Source: a virus. From it: a DNA stretch of 51,013 nucleotides. The translations under genes were made by a program, and so were the position numbers. The number at the start of each line of letters is the position of its first letter. Position 1 is the first letter of the stretch. Below, in pieces: positions 32,348 to 39,546 of this stretch. The stretch spans positions 1-51,013 of IMG/VR virus record IMGVR_UViG_3300032516_000040, one strand, 5' to 3'. The notes beneath the pieces were generated by a model, which saw only the letters and a list, made by a program, of their open reading frames with translations, was not told the DNA's origin and searched no databases.

Positions 32348-33013
32348 TTACCTCATATACCAATCTCTATCTTCAAGATAATTATTTATTTTACCCATAC
32401 TTTGTGGCATTAAAAATCTATTAAAATTAGAATTTTCAATCTTTGTTAAAACAAAAGCACATCTTTTATGAAAGTCATCACCAAACTCTTTTTCAAAAAT
32501 AATATTAAAACCAAATAATGACACCCATCTTCTAAATGATTCCTTATGCACAGTCTGTGCTAATGCCATAGTTGACTCTAAAACCACATCCAAAACTAAA
32601 TTAAATCCCTTTCGTAAAACACGATTAACTTCAAAAAGAAATTCTATTGGACTTCGAAGAAAACAATAGGTACCCCAGCAAAGAACCATTTCAAACGTAT
32701 CTAACCTATATGGTAAATTTTCTGCCCAACCTAATTTTATTTTAAACCCAGGAAATTTTCTTTTACAATGAGTATATCTTATATTATTAGGTTCTAATCC
32801 GTGGGATATAAACGGAAAAAATTCTAGCATATCTCCTGATCCAACACCTACATCTAAAATTGGATTTAATTTTTCAGCATTTATCATTAAAAAAATTAAA
32901 TCTAGTTCAGATTTTCCTGAAATACACTTTTGATATGCAACCTCATTAGAATTAAGATCACTAAATTCATCTTTTAAAATAATATTTTGAATAGTTTTCA
33001 CGGAATTAGTCAT
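32348..33013 (-). CDS. Class I SAM methyltransferase, 221 aa
   Basis: ATG at 33013 (MTNSVKTIQN) follows GGGGATGTC at the end of the radical SAM gene, giving 221 aa. PILDVGVGSGDMLEFF is motif I, HGLEPNN binds the SAM ribose, and AENLPYRLDTFEMVLCWG is the usual motif II/III region (Methyltransf_11 type). A longer frame to 33064 is less likely. It sits between queC and the radical SAM gene. The target (base, sugar, small molecule) is unknown. Confidence 0.65.
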   Translation of the reverse strand: MTNSVKTIQNIILKDEFSDLNSNEVAYQKCISGKSELDLIFLMINAEKLNPILDVGVGSGDMLEFFPFISHGLEPNNIRYTHCKRKFPGFKIKLGWAENLPYRLDTFEMVLCWGTYCFLRSPIEFLFEVNRVLRKGFNLVLDVVLESTMALAQTVHKESFRRWVSLFGFNIIFEKEFGDDFHKRCAFVLTKIENSNFNRFLMPQSMGKINNYLEDRDWYMR

Positions 33014-34004
33014 GACATCCCCATCTTTTTTTAAAAAATTTAGACATTGGTATAACTGATTCATAGTCTTCTTCTAGCATAAAAATATAATTCCAGAAAC
33101 ACCCAGTACATGATTCCACATCTTTTTTCCAACTAGTGTAAATTTCATCCGCTTTTTTTGGTACATCCCAAATAGAATACGTTAATCTACCTTTGTTATA
33201 ACCACATCGTCGGATAGATCCATCAGCATCAATACCCATTCCTACACTACCATGACACGGATAATTTAATTTATCAAAGTAATCTGGTAGAAGAGTTAAA
33301 AATGATTCTACATTCTGAATTTGCCAGCCCATTATATAACAAAATTTCCTAACTTGCTCACAAACTAATTTAACCTCCCATTTCCTAGAACTTGGAATTA
33401 AAAGATTTGATATAGACTCGCTTGATGAAAAAAAGTCATAGGTTTCATCCTGAGACCACTCAATTGGATTAAAACAATTCATTGAATTAGGTAATTCTTC
33501 ATGACACCATCTAATAATCTCAGAAACATACGATAGGTTATAATTTGTCATAGTAGTTACTGTGACGCACTGAACACCATGACTATCCATCCACTTCATA
33601 CCCGACATACCATCTAACGTTTTCTTTAATGTCATATCTTTAGGAAAGCCAGGCATTGAGTCAATTCCACAACTCCAATTATTGACACCTGCATCCAACA
33701 ACTTATATTTATACTTATCAAATAAATTTTTTGGTGATGTGGAATAAAGTCCATAAAAGTATGAATTATCATTCCACCACTTAACCAATTTTACAAAATC
33801 TTCACCCAGTAATAACGGTTCTACACCCAAAACAAGAAAAAACTTTGTTCCGTATGAATCATTAATTATCTGAAATACATCCTTCCATTCCTCAAAACCA
33901 AGAGATTTCTTTGAAGAATCAGAAATTCCACACTGAGGACACTTTCTAGGACAGTCACGATTTAAATAAACAGCTACCGTATCTATTTTAGTAAGATTCT
34001 TCAT
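33006..34004 (-). CDS. Radical SAM enzyme in the deazaguanine cluster, 332 aa
   Basis: C18-x3-C22-x2-C25 (CPRKCPQC) is the classical 4Fe-4S site. The glycine motif is LVLGVEPLL instead of GGEP. The C-terminus has further Cys (PCHGSVG, IRRCGYNKG, ESCTGCFWNY), suggesting an auxiliary cluster as in SPASM/Twitch enzymes. It is distinct from queE. Overlaps between neighbours (four bases with the SDR gene, eight with the methyltransferase) show one operon. The substrate is not known; chemistry on the deazaguanine side chain or an attached sugar is one possibility, peptide modification another. Confidence 0.75.
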   Translation of the reverse strand: MKNLTKIDTVAVYLNRDCPRKCPQCGISDSSKKSLGFEEWKDVFQIINDSYGTKFFLVLGVEPLLLGEDFVKLVKWWNDNSYFYGLYSTSPKNLFDKYKYKLLDAGVNNWSCGIDSMPGFPKDMTLKKTLDGMSGMKWMDSHGVQCVTVTTMTNYNLSYVSEIIRWCHEELPNSMNCFNPIEWSQDETYDFFSSSESISNLLIPSSRKWEVKLVCEQVRKFCYIMGWQIQNVESFLTLLPDYFDKLNYPCHGSVGMGIDADGSIRRCGYNKGRLTYSIWDVPKKADEIYTSWKKDVESCTGCFWNYIFMLEEDYESVIPMSKFFKKRWGCHD

Positions 34005-34657
34005 CCTAAAACACCACCATCTATAACAATGTTAGACCCAGTAATATAATTGGATTCCAGTAGCATTCGTACAACAGGCAAAATTTCATTACATTCAGCC
34101 TCCCTGCCTAAGGGAATCAGTTGTAAAAATTCTTCTGGTAAATCACCAGGTACCAGCTCAGAATTAAAAAATCCCGGACTAATTGAATTAACTCTGATAC
34201 CACACTCAGCAAACTTTTTAGCAAAAGATTTTGTTAAAGAAATAACTCCTGCTTTTACAGCACCATATAAAGGTATATCTGAAGATTCCTTCATTCCTGA
34301 AATAGATGCTATATTTATAATAGATCCACCATTTTTCATTAGACACTTTGTTCTTAAAATAAGATCCCATACGGCAACAAGATTTAACTGTATCATGGAT
34401 AAACATTCTTCATACTGAAGTATGCCCTCATCCAGAATAATAACACCAGCATTATTAACTAAAATATCAACATTAGAAATTAATTTTTTCAGTTCTGTAA
34501 ATAAAAGTTCACGATCAGACAACAGGGAAAGGTCCATAAATAAATCAGGACCTTTCCTACCCACACCAATGGTACAAAATTGTAGGTCATGTTTAAAAAA
34601 ATCGTACATTGACCTACCAAGACCCGAAGAAGAACCTGTAATCAACACATTTTTCAC
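34001..34657 (-). CDS. Short-chain dehydrogenase/reductase (SDR)
   Basis: Classical SDR features are present: TGSSSGLG (residues 7-14) for the cofactor, NNAG at 68-71, S118, and Y131-x3-K135 (YGAVKAG). VNSISPGFF follows the active site. Length is 218 aa. It probably reduces or oxidises a carbonyl/alcohol with NAD(P)H. Operon position next to radical SAM, methyltransferase and glycosyltransferase genes suggests sugar or side-chain tailoring. Start ATG at 34657, overlapping the upstream gene by four bases. Confidence 0.85.
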   Translation of the reverse strand: MKNVLITGSSSGLGRSMYDFFKHDLQFCTIGVGRKGPDLFMDLSLLSDRELLFTELKKLISNVDILVNNAGVIILDEGILQYEECLSMIQLNLVAVWDLILRTKCLMKNGGSIINIASISGMKESSDIPLYGAVKAGVISLTKSFAKKFAECGIRVNSISPGFFNSELVPGDLPEEFLQLIPLGREAECNEILPVVRMLLESNYITGSNIVIDGGVLG

Positions 34658-35088
34658 TGTATCTCCTGACTAAACAACATAGAATTTAACTTAAGAATAA
34701 AATTTTTAGCTGAGTAAAAAGTAGGATTTTTATTATCTAAAAATACCACACCATCATATCTCAGTAAATTTTCTGAAACTAAAGAAATTGCCAAACTTCT
34801 AAACTTAATCGGTGCATATAAAAATACAAAGGATCCATTTTCTACAAACCAAATTGAATTTTTATCCATGTGAGCAAACATTAAAAATTCCAGCTCAGAG
34901 TAAATTGTTTTATAAAATTCTAAAAGAACAGAATCACTATCCTCCCAATTTAACACTTTATTCCAGATTTCACCCAAAACTAGAACCTTAAATAACGAAT
35001 CTAGTACAAATTTTGATATAAAAGTAGTTTTTCCTGAATTGGGTGGTCCAACTACTAAATATTTACTTAAAGGTTCCAGATTAACCAT
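34654..35088 (-). CDS. P-loop NTPase, possible nucleoside/nucleotide kinase
   Basis: Walker A GPPNSGKTTF lies at residues 14-23. A hydrophobic strand with Asp (YDGVVFLDNKNP) is a likely Walker B. The 144-aa size and layout resemble small AAA-type/NadR-like nucleoside kinases, but no substrate motif is clear. It overlaps both neighbours and belongs to the same translation unit as the SDR. Phosphorylating a modified nucleoside or a tailoring precursor is a guess. Confidence 0.5.
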   Translation of the reverse strand: MVNLEPLSKYLVVGPPNSGKTTFISKFVLDSLFKVLVLGEIWNKVLNWEDSDSVLLEFYKTIYSELEFLMFAHMDKNSIWFVENGSFVFLYAPIKFRSLAISLVSENLLRYDGVVFLDNKNPTFYSAKNFILKLNSMLFSQEIQ

Positions 35089-35521
35089 CTAATCTAGCCC
35101 ACCTTACATATTTTTGAGCTCTTTTTTCATTACCCTTCATAAGTAAAGATAGTTTAGTTACAGCAGTATTCTCATCCTCTACTAATAGCCTTTTTGCTTC
35201 ATCCAGAAATTTCTTATTAACAGTCTTAGGCAACGTCTTCATAGAAACACCTCCCTTTTCATTTAAATTATTTTTTTCTACAAAAGCTTTTTGTTCTATC
35301 ATAACCTCCTTTCCTGAAAAATCCTTGCAAAATTCACGCAACTCCATTCTTTTACCGTCTAGTTCTGCAAAAACTATGCACTCTTTACACTCTACGGCTT
35401 CTTCAAGATATGCCCTACCAAAACAGTCAATATCTCTTCGTACTAAAGTAAGTACTTTTTTATTCATAGCAATATCAGGACCCACAATTACTATATTTTC
35501 TTTTATTTCATTTAGATTCAT
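35081..35521 (-). CDS. Hypothetical protein, 146 aa, with internal start for a 53-aa domain
   Basis: The first 93 residues carry CKEC and a beta-rich part (ENIVIVGPDIAMNKKVL). The last 53 residues (MKTLPKTVNKKFLDEAKRLL onward) form a separate helical, basic domain. An internal ATG at 35242 has its own strong ribosome site (GGGAGGTGTTTCT). So two products, or two fused genes, are possible. ATG at 35521 follows GGAGGTGTAG. No family recognised. Confidence 0.55.
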   Translation of the reverse strand: MNLNEIKENIVIVGPDIAMNKKVLTLVRRDIDCFGRAYLEEAVECKECIVFAELDGKRMELREFCKDFSGKEVMIEQKAFVEKNNLNEKGGVSMKTLPKTVNKKFLDEAKRLLVEDENTAVTKLSLLMKGNEKRAQKYVRWARLDG

Positions 35522-35729
35522 CTACACCTCCATAATTTTTAGCTTTTCTATACGAAAATAATTTCCAATACATAGAAGAAATAGTTTTTTTAACCTTACA
35601 GTCTTCAAGACACACACTACACACTTTAACATGAACTTTTGGTTGATTCTTGCGAATAAGACATGTAACATAACTAGACGTTTCAAAATTTTCTACTGAA
35701 TCTGATCTTATTATCTTTTTAAGTTTAAT
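35508..35729 (-). CDS. Small zinc protein with apparent ATT start, 73 aa
   Basis: The frame is clearly coding (TCLIRKNQPKVHVKVCSVCLE) and has C, CSVC and a fourth Cys for one zinc site. A strong GGAGG lies just upstream, but no ATG, GTG or TTG is in frame. The only spaced candidates are two ATT codons at 35732 and 35729. It ends overlapping the next gene start. Either an ATT (IF3-type) initiation is used or a base change has removed the start. Confidence 0.45.
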   Translation of the reverse strand: MKLKKIIRSDSVENFETSSYVTCLIRKNQPKVHVKVCSVCLEDCKVKKTISSMYWKLFSYRKAKNYGGVDESK

Positions 35730-35748
35730 AATCCACCTCCTATTCTAA

Positions 35749-36495
35749 TTAAATAAGATTTTTAACTTTTACTAGTGTAGACTTTACATTTTTAAAAAAT
35801 AAATTCCTATCCAAAAAACCATAATCATTATAAGTAGTTACAAAATATCTATACAAACAATCCTTATGTAACTTTATTCTAGTAACATAACCACCTATTA
35901 TAACAGACTTCTTTTCTTTTCTAAGACAGTCTAAAAGAATCTCATTCAACAGACCCTTTGGAGGAGTAACATGCAACTCAAAAATCAACCTTTCTAAATC
36001 AGAATCAAGATTAGCTGAAATATGGCTAATCAGTTCTTTATACTTAACCTCATTAAAAGAATCCATAAGTAAATCGTTACCTAATGATGAATCTGTATAA
36101 ACCCCTTCTTTTTTCTTAACAAATAGCTGATCTAAAACAGAAATGGAAGCGTTTATCCCAAACTTTTTCCTAGAACAAGACAAAATCTGTATCTGTCTAA
36201 ACTTATTAAATAAAGAAGTTTTAAAATATTTATTAAATTCTGTTAACCTTTCAAAAGTAGGATCCTTAACTCTCCATTTAAATAGACATAAAGATAACGT
36301 CAAAAAACCCTCCTCAAAAAAATCCGAAAAAGTATACCTACCCTTCAGTTTAAAAGCAAAACGATTACCTGCCCAATAAATTAACTTAGAAAAACTTTTA
36401 ACGATCTGTTCCTCCTTTCTTAAACAAAAGTCAACTAAATGTTCATTCTTAGAAAATCTAACAACACTATCATACCTTTTTGATACTCTTTTCAC
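35749..36495 (-). CDS. Sigma-like transcription factor 2
   Basis: FSDFFEEGFLTLSLCLFKW, then EFNKYFKTSLFNKFRQIQIL resembles sigma-70 regions 2.1-2.2 (core binding) and may include 2.4. The basic C-terminal half could hold region 4, but a helix-turn-helix is not obvious. 248 aa. Its N-terminus (MKRVSKRYDSVVRFS) is basic. Together with the factor at 10759 this phage appears to encode two. Start ATG at 36495 after GGAGGGTAAAGGTAGT. Confidence 0.45.
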   Translation of the reverse strand: MKRVSKRYDSVVRFSKNEHLVDFCLRKEEQIVKSFSKLIYWAGNRFAFKLKGRYTFSDFFEEGFLTLSLCLFKWRVKDPTFERLTEFNKYFKTSLFNKFRQIQILSCSRKKFGINASISVLDQLFVKKKEGVYTDSSLGNDLLMDSFNEVKYKELISHISANLDSDLERLIFELHVTPPKGLLNEILLDCLRKEKKSVIIGGYVTRIKLHKDCLYRYFVTTYNDYGFLDRNLFFKNVKSTLVKVKNLI

Positions 36496-36511
36496 TACCT
36501 TTACCCTCCTC

Positions 36512-37636
36512 TCATACTGAATATAACGGACACTGCCTTTCTAAAGAAAGTAACTTGTCCCTAAATTTAGCTAATTTTGAGTTAAACCAAATAGCATTAA
36601 AATTTTTGGACTTAACTACATCTAAACCTTCTTTCCAATCGCCAACACCCTCAGAAAAAGAGCAAGGAAAACCCTGCCCTATAGAGTTAATGTAGAAACT
36701 CATAAGGGAACTTTCACAAGGTTCGGTAAATGTTACTAGTTTTTCATAATCTTTTCTATCTTTTATAGCACTTAAAAATTTATGACAAGAACAACTATCC
36801 ATACCTACTGGAATACTGTGTTCAAAAGATAAATTAATTATTTCTTTAAACTGTTCATTTGATAATGAATTATAGTTTTCTCCTCTCCCTTTCTTTTTTA
36901 AAGATAACAAAATAATAGCATTTAACCCTTTTAATCTAGCATCGGTTTTATAATCAATAAATGTTTCTTTAATTTGATCAAATGTTTCCACTGCCACTAA
37001 TTGATGGATATTGCACTGCTTCATTCCTCTATCTACTAATTTTTTTACTGAATTATAGCAATAATTTTTATTACTATATCTAGAAACTGCAACTGCTCCC
37101 ATTACGTTAACCAGTTTATCAGCCACATTATCTGAAATATCTGCCACTGTAATATTAGGTATAATTCCGTTATCCCTTGAATATTTAGCCATTTTCCATA
37201 AATCAGGATTTGATTCTGCCTGAGCATCTGCACCAAAGGCCAGCTGATTTATTATATTATGCTCTTTCATCTTATCTATAATAGTTTTAAACATTTCAAA
37301 AGACATATTACTTTTATTATTAGGACTATTTGACTTGTAGCAAAATGAACAAGGAATTCCACCAGGACCTTTACAAATATCGGTTATTTCAATATCTAAT
37401 ATCTCATTAAATGGAGCCATTACAGAATCTTCTTTTAAAGTTCTGCCCCATCTGACAAAAAACCCTGTTTTCTTGTTAAAATTATAGTTGTAATCTTTAG
37501 AACGAATAATCTTAAAATTAGAATTTTCGTGTATCAGGATACCCTGAATATCCCTTGAATCACTAGAAACGTTATTATTCCTTTTACTCGTTACTAGATT
37601 CTGTCTTATCCAGGCATATATTTTATTTATCATCAT
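36512..37636 (-). CDS. Radical SAM enzyme with CX7CX2C motif, coupled to an SNSSS protein
   Basis: 374 aa. Residues 81-100 read DIEITDICKGPGGIPCSFCY, with C88-x7-C96-x2-C99, an unusual spacing for the SAM cluster. A later GMDSCSCHK and the end CESSLMSFYINSIGQGFPCSFSEGVG with final CPLYSV suggest a SPASM-like domain for auxiliary clusters. Peptide-modifying radical SAM enzymes often have this build. The start is ATG at 37636, overlapping the 37633-37992 gene by four bases, so the two proteins are made together. The substrate is unknown, but the partner's N-terminal signature makes it a candidate. Confidence 0.75.
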   Translation of the reverse strand: MMINKIYAWIRQNLVTSKRNNNVSSDSRDIQGILIHENSNFKIIRSKDYNYNFNKKTGFFVRWGRTLKEDSVMAPFNEILDIEITDICKGPGGIPCSFCYKSNSPNNKSNMSFEMFKTIIDKMKEHNIINQLAFGADAQAESNPDLWKMAKYSRDNGIIPNITVADISDNVADKLVNVMGAVAVSRYSNKNYCYNSVKKLVDRGMKQCNIHQLVAVETFDQIKETFIDYKTDARLKGLNAIILLSLKKKGRGENYNSLSNEQFKEIINLSFEHSIPVGMDSCSCHKFLSAIKDRKDYEKLVTFTEPCESSLMSFYINSIGQGFPCSFSEGVGDWKEGLDVVKSKNFNAIWFNSKLAKFRDKLLSLERQCPLYSV

Positions 37637-37992
37637 GCTCCTTTCAAGTACTCTTCAAATAATTTGTATGAGCCGAATCGGTCTTTAACTTTCTGTTCAA
37701 TCTCTTTCTTAGTTAAACCAGATTCTTTCAAGAGATAATTTAGAACAAGATCATTCGAAAGAGTATCTAAATTACATATAGGACAAAATTCTATGGGAGT
37801 AGAATATCTATCATCAAGCTTGTCCTTAAGCTCCTTGTATACGTGACTATCACAAACAGTATGACCATTTTTACATACAAACATATATGCATCCTCTAAA
37901 CATAAATCCCAGTCACTTTCTATATTACCGCACACATGACACATAAAGCTAATCGAACTACTGTTACTTACAAATCCTGTTCTAATTTTCAT
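37633..37992 (-). CDS. Zinc-ribbon protein with N-terminal GFVSNSSS signature
   Basis: Begins MKIRTGFVSNSSSISFMC. I recognise this RTGFVSNSSSxSF start as one that recurs at the N-terminus of otherwise unrelated bacterial and phage proteins; I know of no settled function. CHVCG, CKNGHTVC and CPIC follow and give two zinc sites, and the C-terminus is helical (119 aa). It is translationally coupled to the radical SAM enzyme downstream. A leader-like role for the N-terminus is an inference. Start ATG at 37992 with GGAGAATAGT. Confidence 0.65.
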   Translation of the reverse strand: MKIRTGFVSNSSSISFMCHVCGNIESDWDLCLEDAYMFVCKNGHTVCDSHVYKELKDKLDDRYSTPIEFCPICNLDTLSNDLVLNYLLKESGLTKKEIEQKVKDRFGSYKLFEEYLKGA

Positions 37993-38071
37993 ACTATTCT
38001 CCTTTCATCCTATGTTAGACTTCGGTTTAATTTTTCTATAGACCCCCTACAGAATCGATCTATCAAACCAT

Positions 38072-38096
38072 CCGCCGCTGAGCTCAAACGTTAGCT
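38072..38096 (-). repeat. attC-like half site
   Basis: The + strand reads CCGCCGCTGAGCTCAAACGTTAGC, matching the right half of classical attC sites (CCGCTGAGC then GTTAGC). The left half is not found. An 11-bp inverted repeat uses its end box: GTTAGCTTGCA at 38090-38100 and the reverse complement at 38193-38203. The 90 bases between them hold no gene I can defend. Confidence 0.45.
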
Positions 38097-38196
38097 TGCA
38101 AATACTACGGAAGTTTCACCGTCAGAGCTGGAGTTGTCTTTCAACAACTCAATCCATTTCTGGATTACGCTTTATTATTCGGTTGCGTTATCTGCA

Positions 38197-38236
38197 AGCT
38201 AACAAATTACTGGATCTGTATAATCAGTTGTTATCG
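38197..38236 (-). repeat. Short attC-like site
   Basis: Minus-strand boxes are CGATAAC and GTTAGCT with a short CTG/CAG stem inside. The stop of the 38231-38452 gene lies in the first box. The stretch 38215-38233 is identical to 1779-1797, the degenerate site of the first array. Small size makes recombination activity uncertain. Confidence 0.5.
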
Positions 38237-38452
38237 GTGACTGAAATTTATACACTTGTTATTAGGCATTACATTTATGCTGACTTCATCTGTAGAATAC
38301 AGATCACAACCATAGAAAATTAAATGCCTACTTGGACCGAGGGTAAACCATGATCGTTCCTTACAGACAAAACAACAATCAACCTCCGATAACAAGTCAT
38401 TCGAGCGGACATTTGATAGTCCGTTATTTTTCTTGGTCTTAGTCTCTTTCAT
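38231..38452 (-). CDS. Cys-containing protein whose frame reads through an attC-like site, 73 aa
   Basis: ATG at 38452 follows GGGAGGGGAA. The first ten residues (MKETKTKKNN) come from a short remnant cassette. The next ones (GLSNVRSNDLLSE) are encoded by the attC-like site at 38387-38429. The rest is a zinc-protein-like part (CCFVCKERSW, then GCDLYS). The stop is in the next attC-like box. It therefore looks like two cassettes fused in frame. The second cassette has no start of its own. Function unknown. Confidence 0.45.
   Translation of the reverse strand: MKETKTKKNNGLSNVRSNDLLSEVDCCFVCKERSWFTLGPSRHLIFYGCDLYSTDEVSINVMPNNKCINFSHR
38387..38429 (-). repeat. attC-like site inside a coding frame
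   Basis: Boxes AAATAAC and GTTATCG flank GGACTATC, a small loop and GTCCGCTCG on the minus strand (GGAC/GTCC stem). The core words ATTCGAGC and the end spacing match the other sites. The 38231-38452 gene is open through it. Confidence 0.5.
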
Positions 38453-38606
38453 TTCCCCTCCCGCTATGGTATAACCAATCATTCGAGTTGATGGCCAATA
38501 AATATTGGTCACAACTCAATTCTACGTTATCTGATAATGATATTGCATTTGCCACATTTCCAATATAGAACAGCGGTTCTGCTTTTTCAAAAGTTTCCGT
38601 TTTCAT
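38439..38606 (-). CDS. Small ORF after RNA ligase, probably a frameshifted zinc-knuckle gene
   Basis: ATG at 38606 overlaps the RNA ligase stop. The open frame gives 55 aa that run through the attC-like site. A one-base shift in the GAAAAAG run gives MKTETFEK followed by SRTAVLYWKCGKCNIIIR and a stop at 38527, inside the attC-like box. This fits the pattern of the other cassettes (CGKC knuckle, stop in the end box) much better. The shorter product is the likelier ancestral gene. Confidence 0.35.
   Translation of the reverse strand: MKTETFEKAEPLFYIGNVANAISLSDNVELSCDQYLLAINSNDWLYHSGRGNERD
38469..38532 (-). repeat. Well-formed attC-like site (64 bp)
   Basis: On the + strand GTATAAC, a spacer, GAGTTGATGGCCAAT, a short loop, ATTGGTCACAACTC, a spacer and GTTATCT. 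The arms pair over 13-14 bases with one unpaired A in the left arm, exactly the kind of extrahelical base that orients attC for the integrase. It is the best preserved candidate in the window. Confidence 0.65.
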
Positions 38607-39502
38607 CCTACACCTCCTTTCAGTTCTCGACTTAATTTTTCTTTAAAAAGAATTGCCGTTCTTTTTCCAACTGCCTTTCTAACTTCTTTAGAATTTATTA
38701 TTTCATCTACCCCTTCTCTGGATATATCTTCAATCATAGTTTTTATAATAAGTCCCATGTGTTCTATAGAGACTTCTGTTTGCAGTTCACTTCTCAACTT
38801 ATCCAAAACATGTTCCAGCCTCATCCGAGTAACCCATTCGATAGCTACTTCATCTGCTTCATCTAAAATCTTTAATTTATTGCTATCAATAGGACGAGGA
38901 GTTTTAGTTTCACTAAACTCTTCATTTTTATACTTAGAAATAACCCTATTACCATTTTTAGTAAACTCATATAACGGTCTTAAAACAATACCCTCTCTCA
39001 TTTTCCAGGAATCTGAATTATTTCTATCCGATATACCGTTCCTAAAGGCCTGCTCTGAAGGAGTTAAACGCTCCTTATCTAAATCTTGAATATCCGTTGT
39101 TATTTTCCTATAGTGAACAAATTCTAATCCTAGTGTTAGTGCCACAGATTCAGCATTAGGCACATTTAACCATATTTCGTCAATCCTTACCTCGAAAGCA
39201 ACAAACTTTAAATTAGGACCGTAAGTCTTACTCATGCCCTGACATTTTCCTCCATAGGCTTCCCCAAATACAACGATCTCATTCTTGATAAAATTGAAAA
39301 GAAACTTTTCTTTTAAAAAATCCTCATTAAATAATAATTTAAACTGTGCGTGATTAGCACCCCCTGCAAAAAAGCTTAAACTACCATCAGTTTTCCATGA
39401 AATATGTGCTGATGTCCCATGTATCTTTTCCATAGCATAGCACTCTTTAAAAAGAAAAATATCTCTATTTTTGTAAAGATTATCTATTGATAGATAAGAC
39501 AT
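38603..39502 (-). CDS. T4 Rnl2-like RNA ligase
   Basis: The adenylation motif is EKIHGTS with Lys26 (KxxG). VVFGEAYGG, KFVAFEVR, KMREGIVLRP and VISKYKNEEF are motifs III, IIIa, IV and V of the Rnl2 branch of nucleotidyltransferases. 299 aa with a helical C-terminal domain. The family seals nicks in double-stranded RNA, for example after host tRNA cleavage. With the nucleotidyltransferase at 9567 and the ligase at 46280 it may form an RNA repair set. Start ATG at 39502 after GGAGGTACT. Confidence 0.85.
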   Translation of the reverse strand: MSYLSIDNLYKNRDIFLFKECYAMEKIHGTSAHISWKTDGSLSFFAGGANHAQFKLLFNEDFLKEKFLFNFIKNEIVVFGEAYGGKCQGMSKTYGPNLKFVAFEVRIDEIWLNVPNAESVALTLGLEFVHYRKITTDIQDLDKERLTPSEQAFRNGISDRNNSDSWKMREGIVLRPLYEFTKNGNRVISKYKNEEFSETKTPRPIDSNKLKILDEADEVAIEWVTRMRLEHVLDKLRSELQTEVSIEHMGLIIKTMIEDISREGVDEIINSKEVRKAVGKRTAILFKEKLSRELKGGVG

Positions 39503-39546
39503 AGTACCTCCTTAAAAGTGATGGAAAATTTATCCACCACTAAAGA

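Noticed and set aside
34218-34406. Minus-strand 62-aa ORF within the SDR gene
   Set aside because: It is out of frame with a complete, well-supported SDR and has no start signal.
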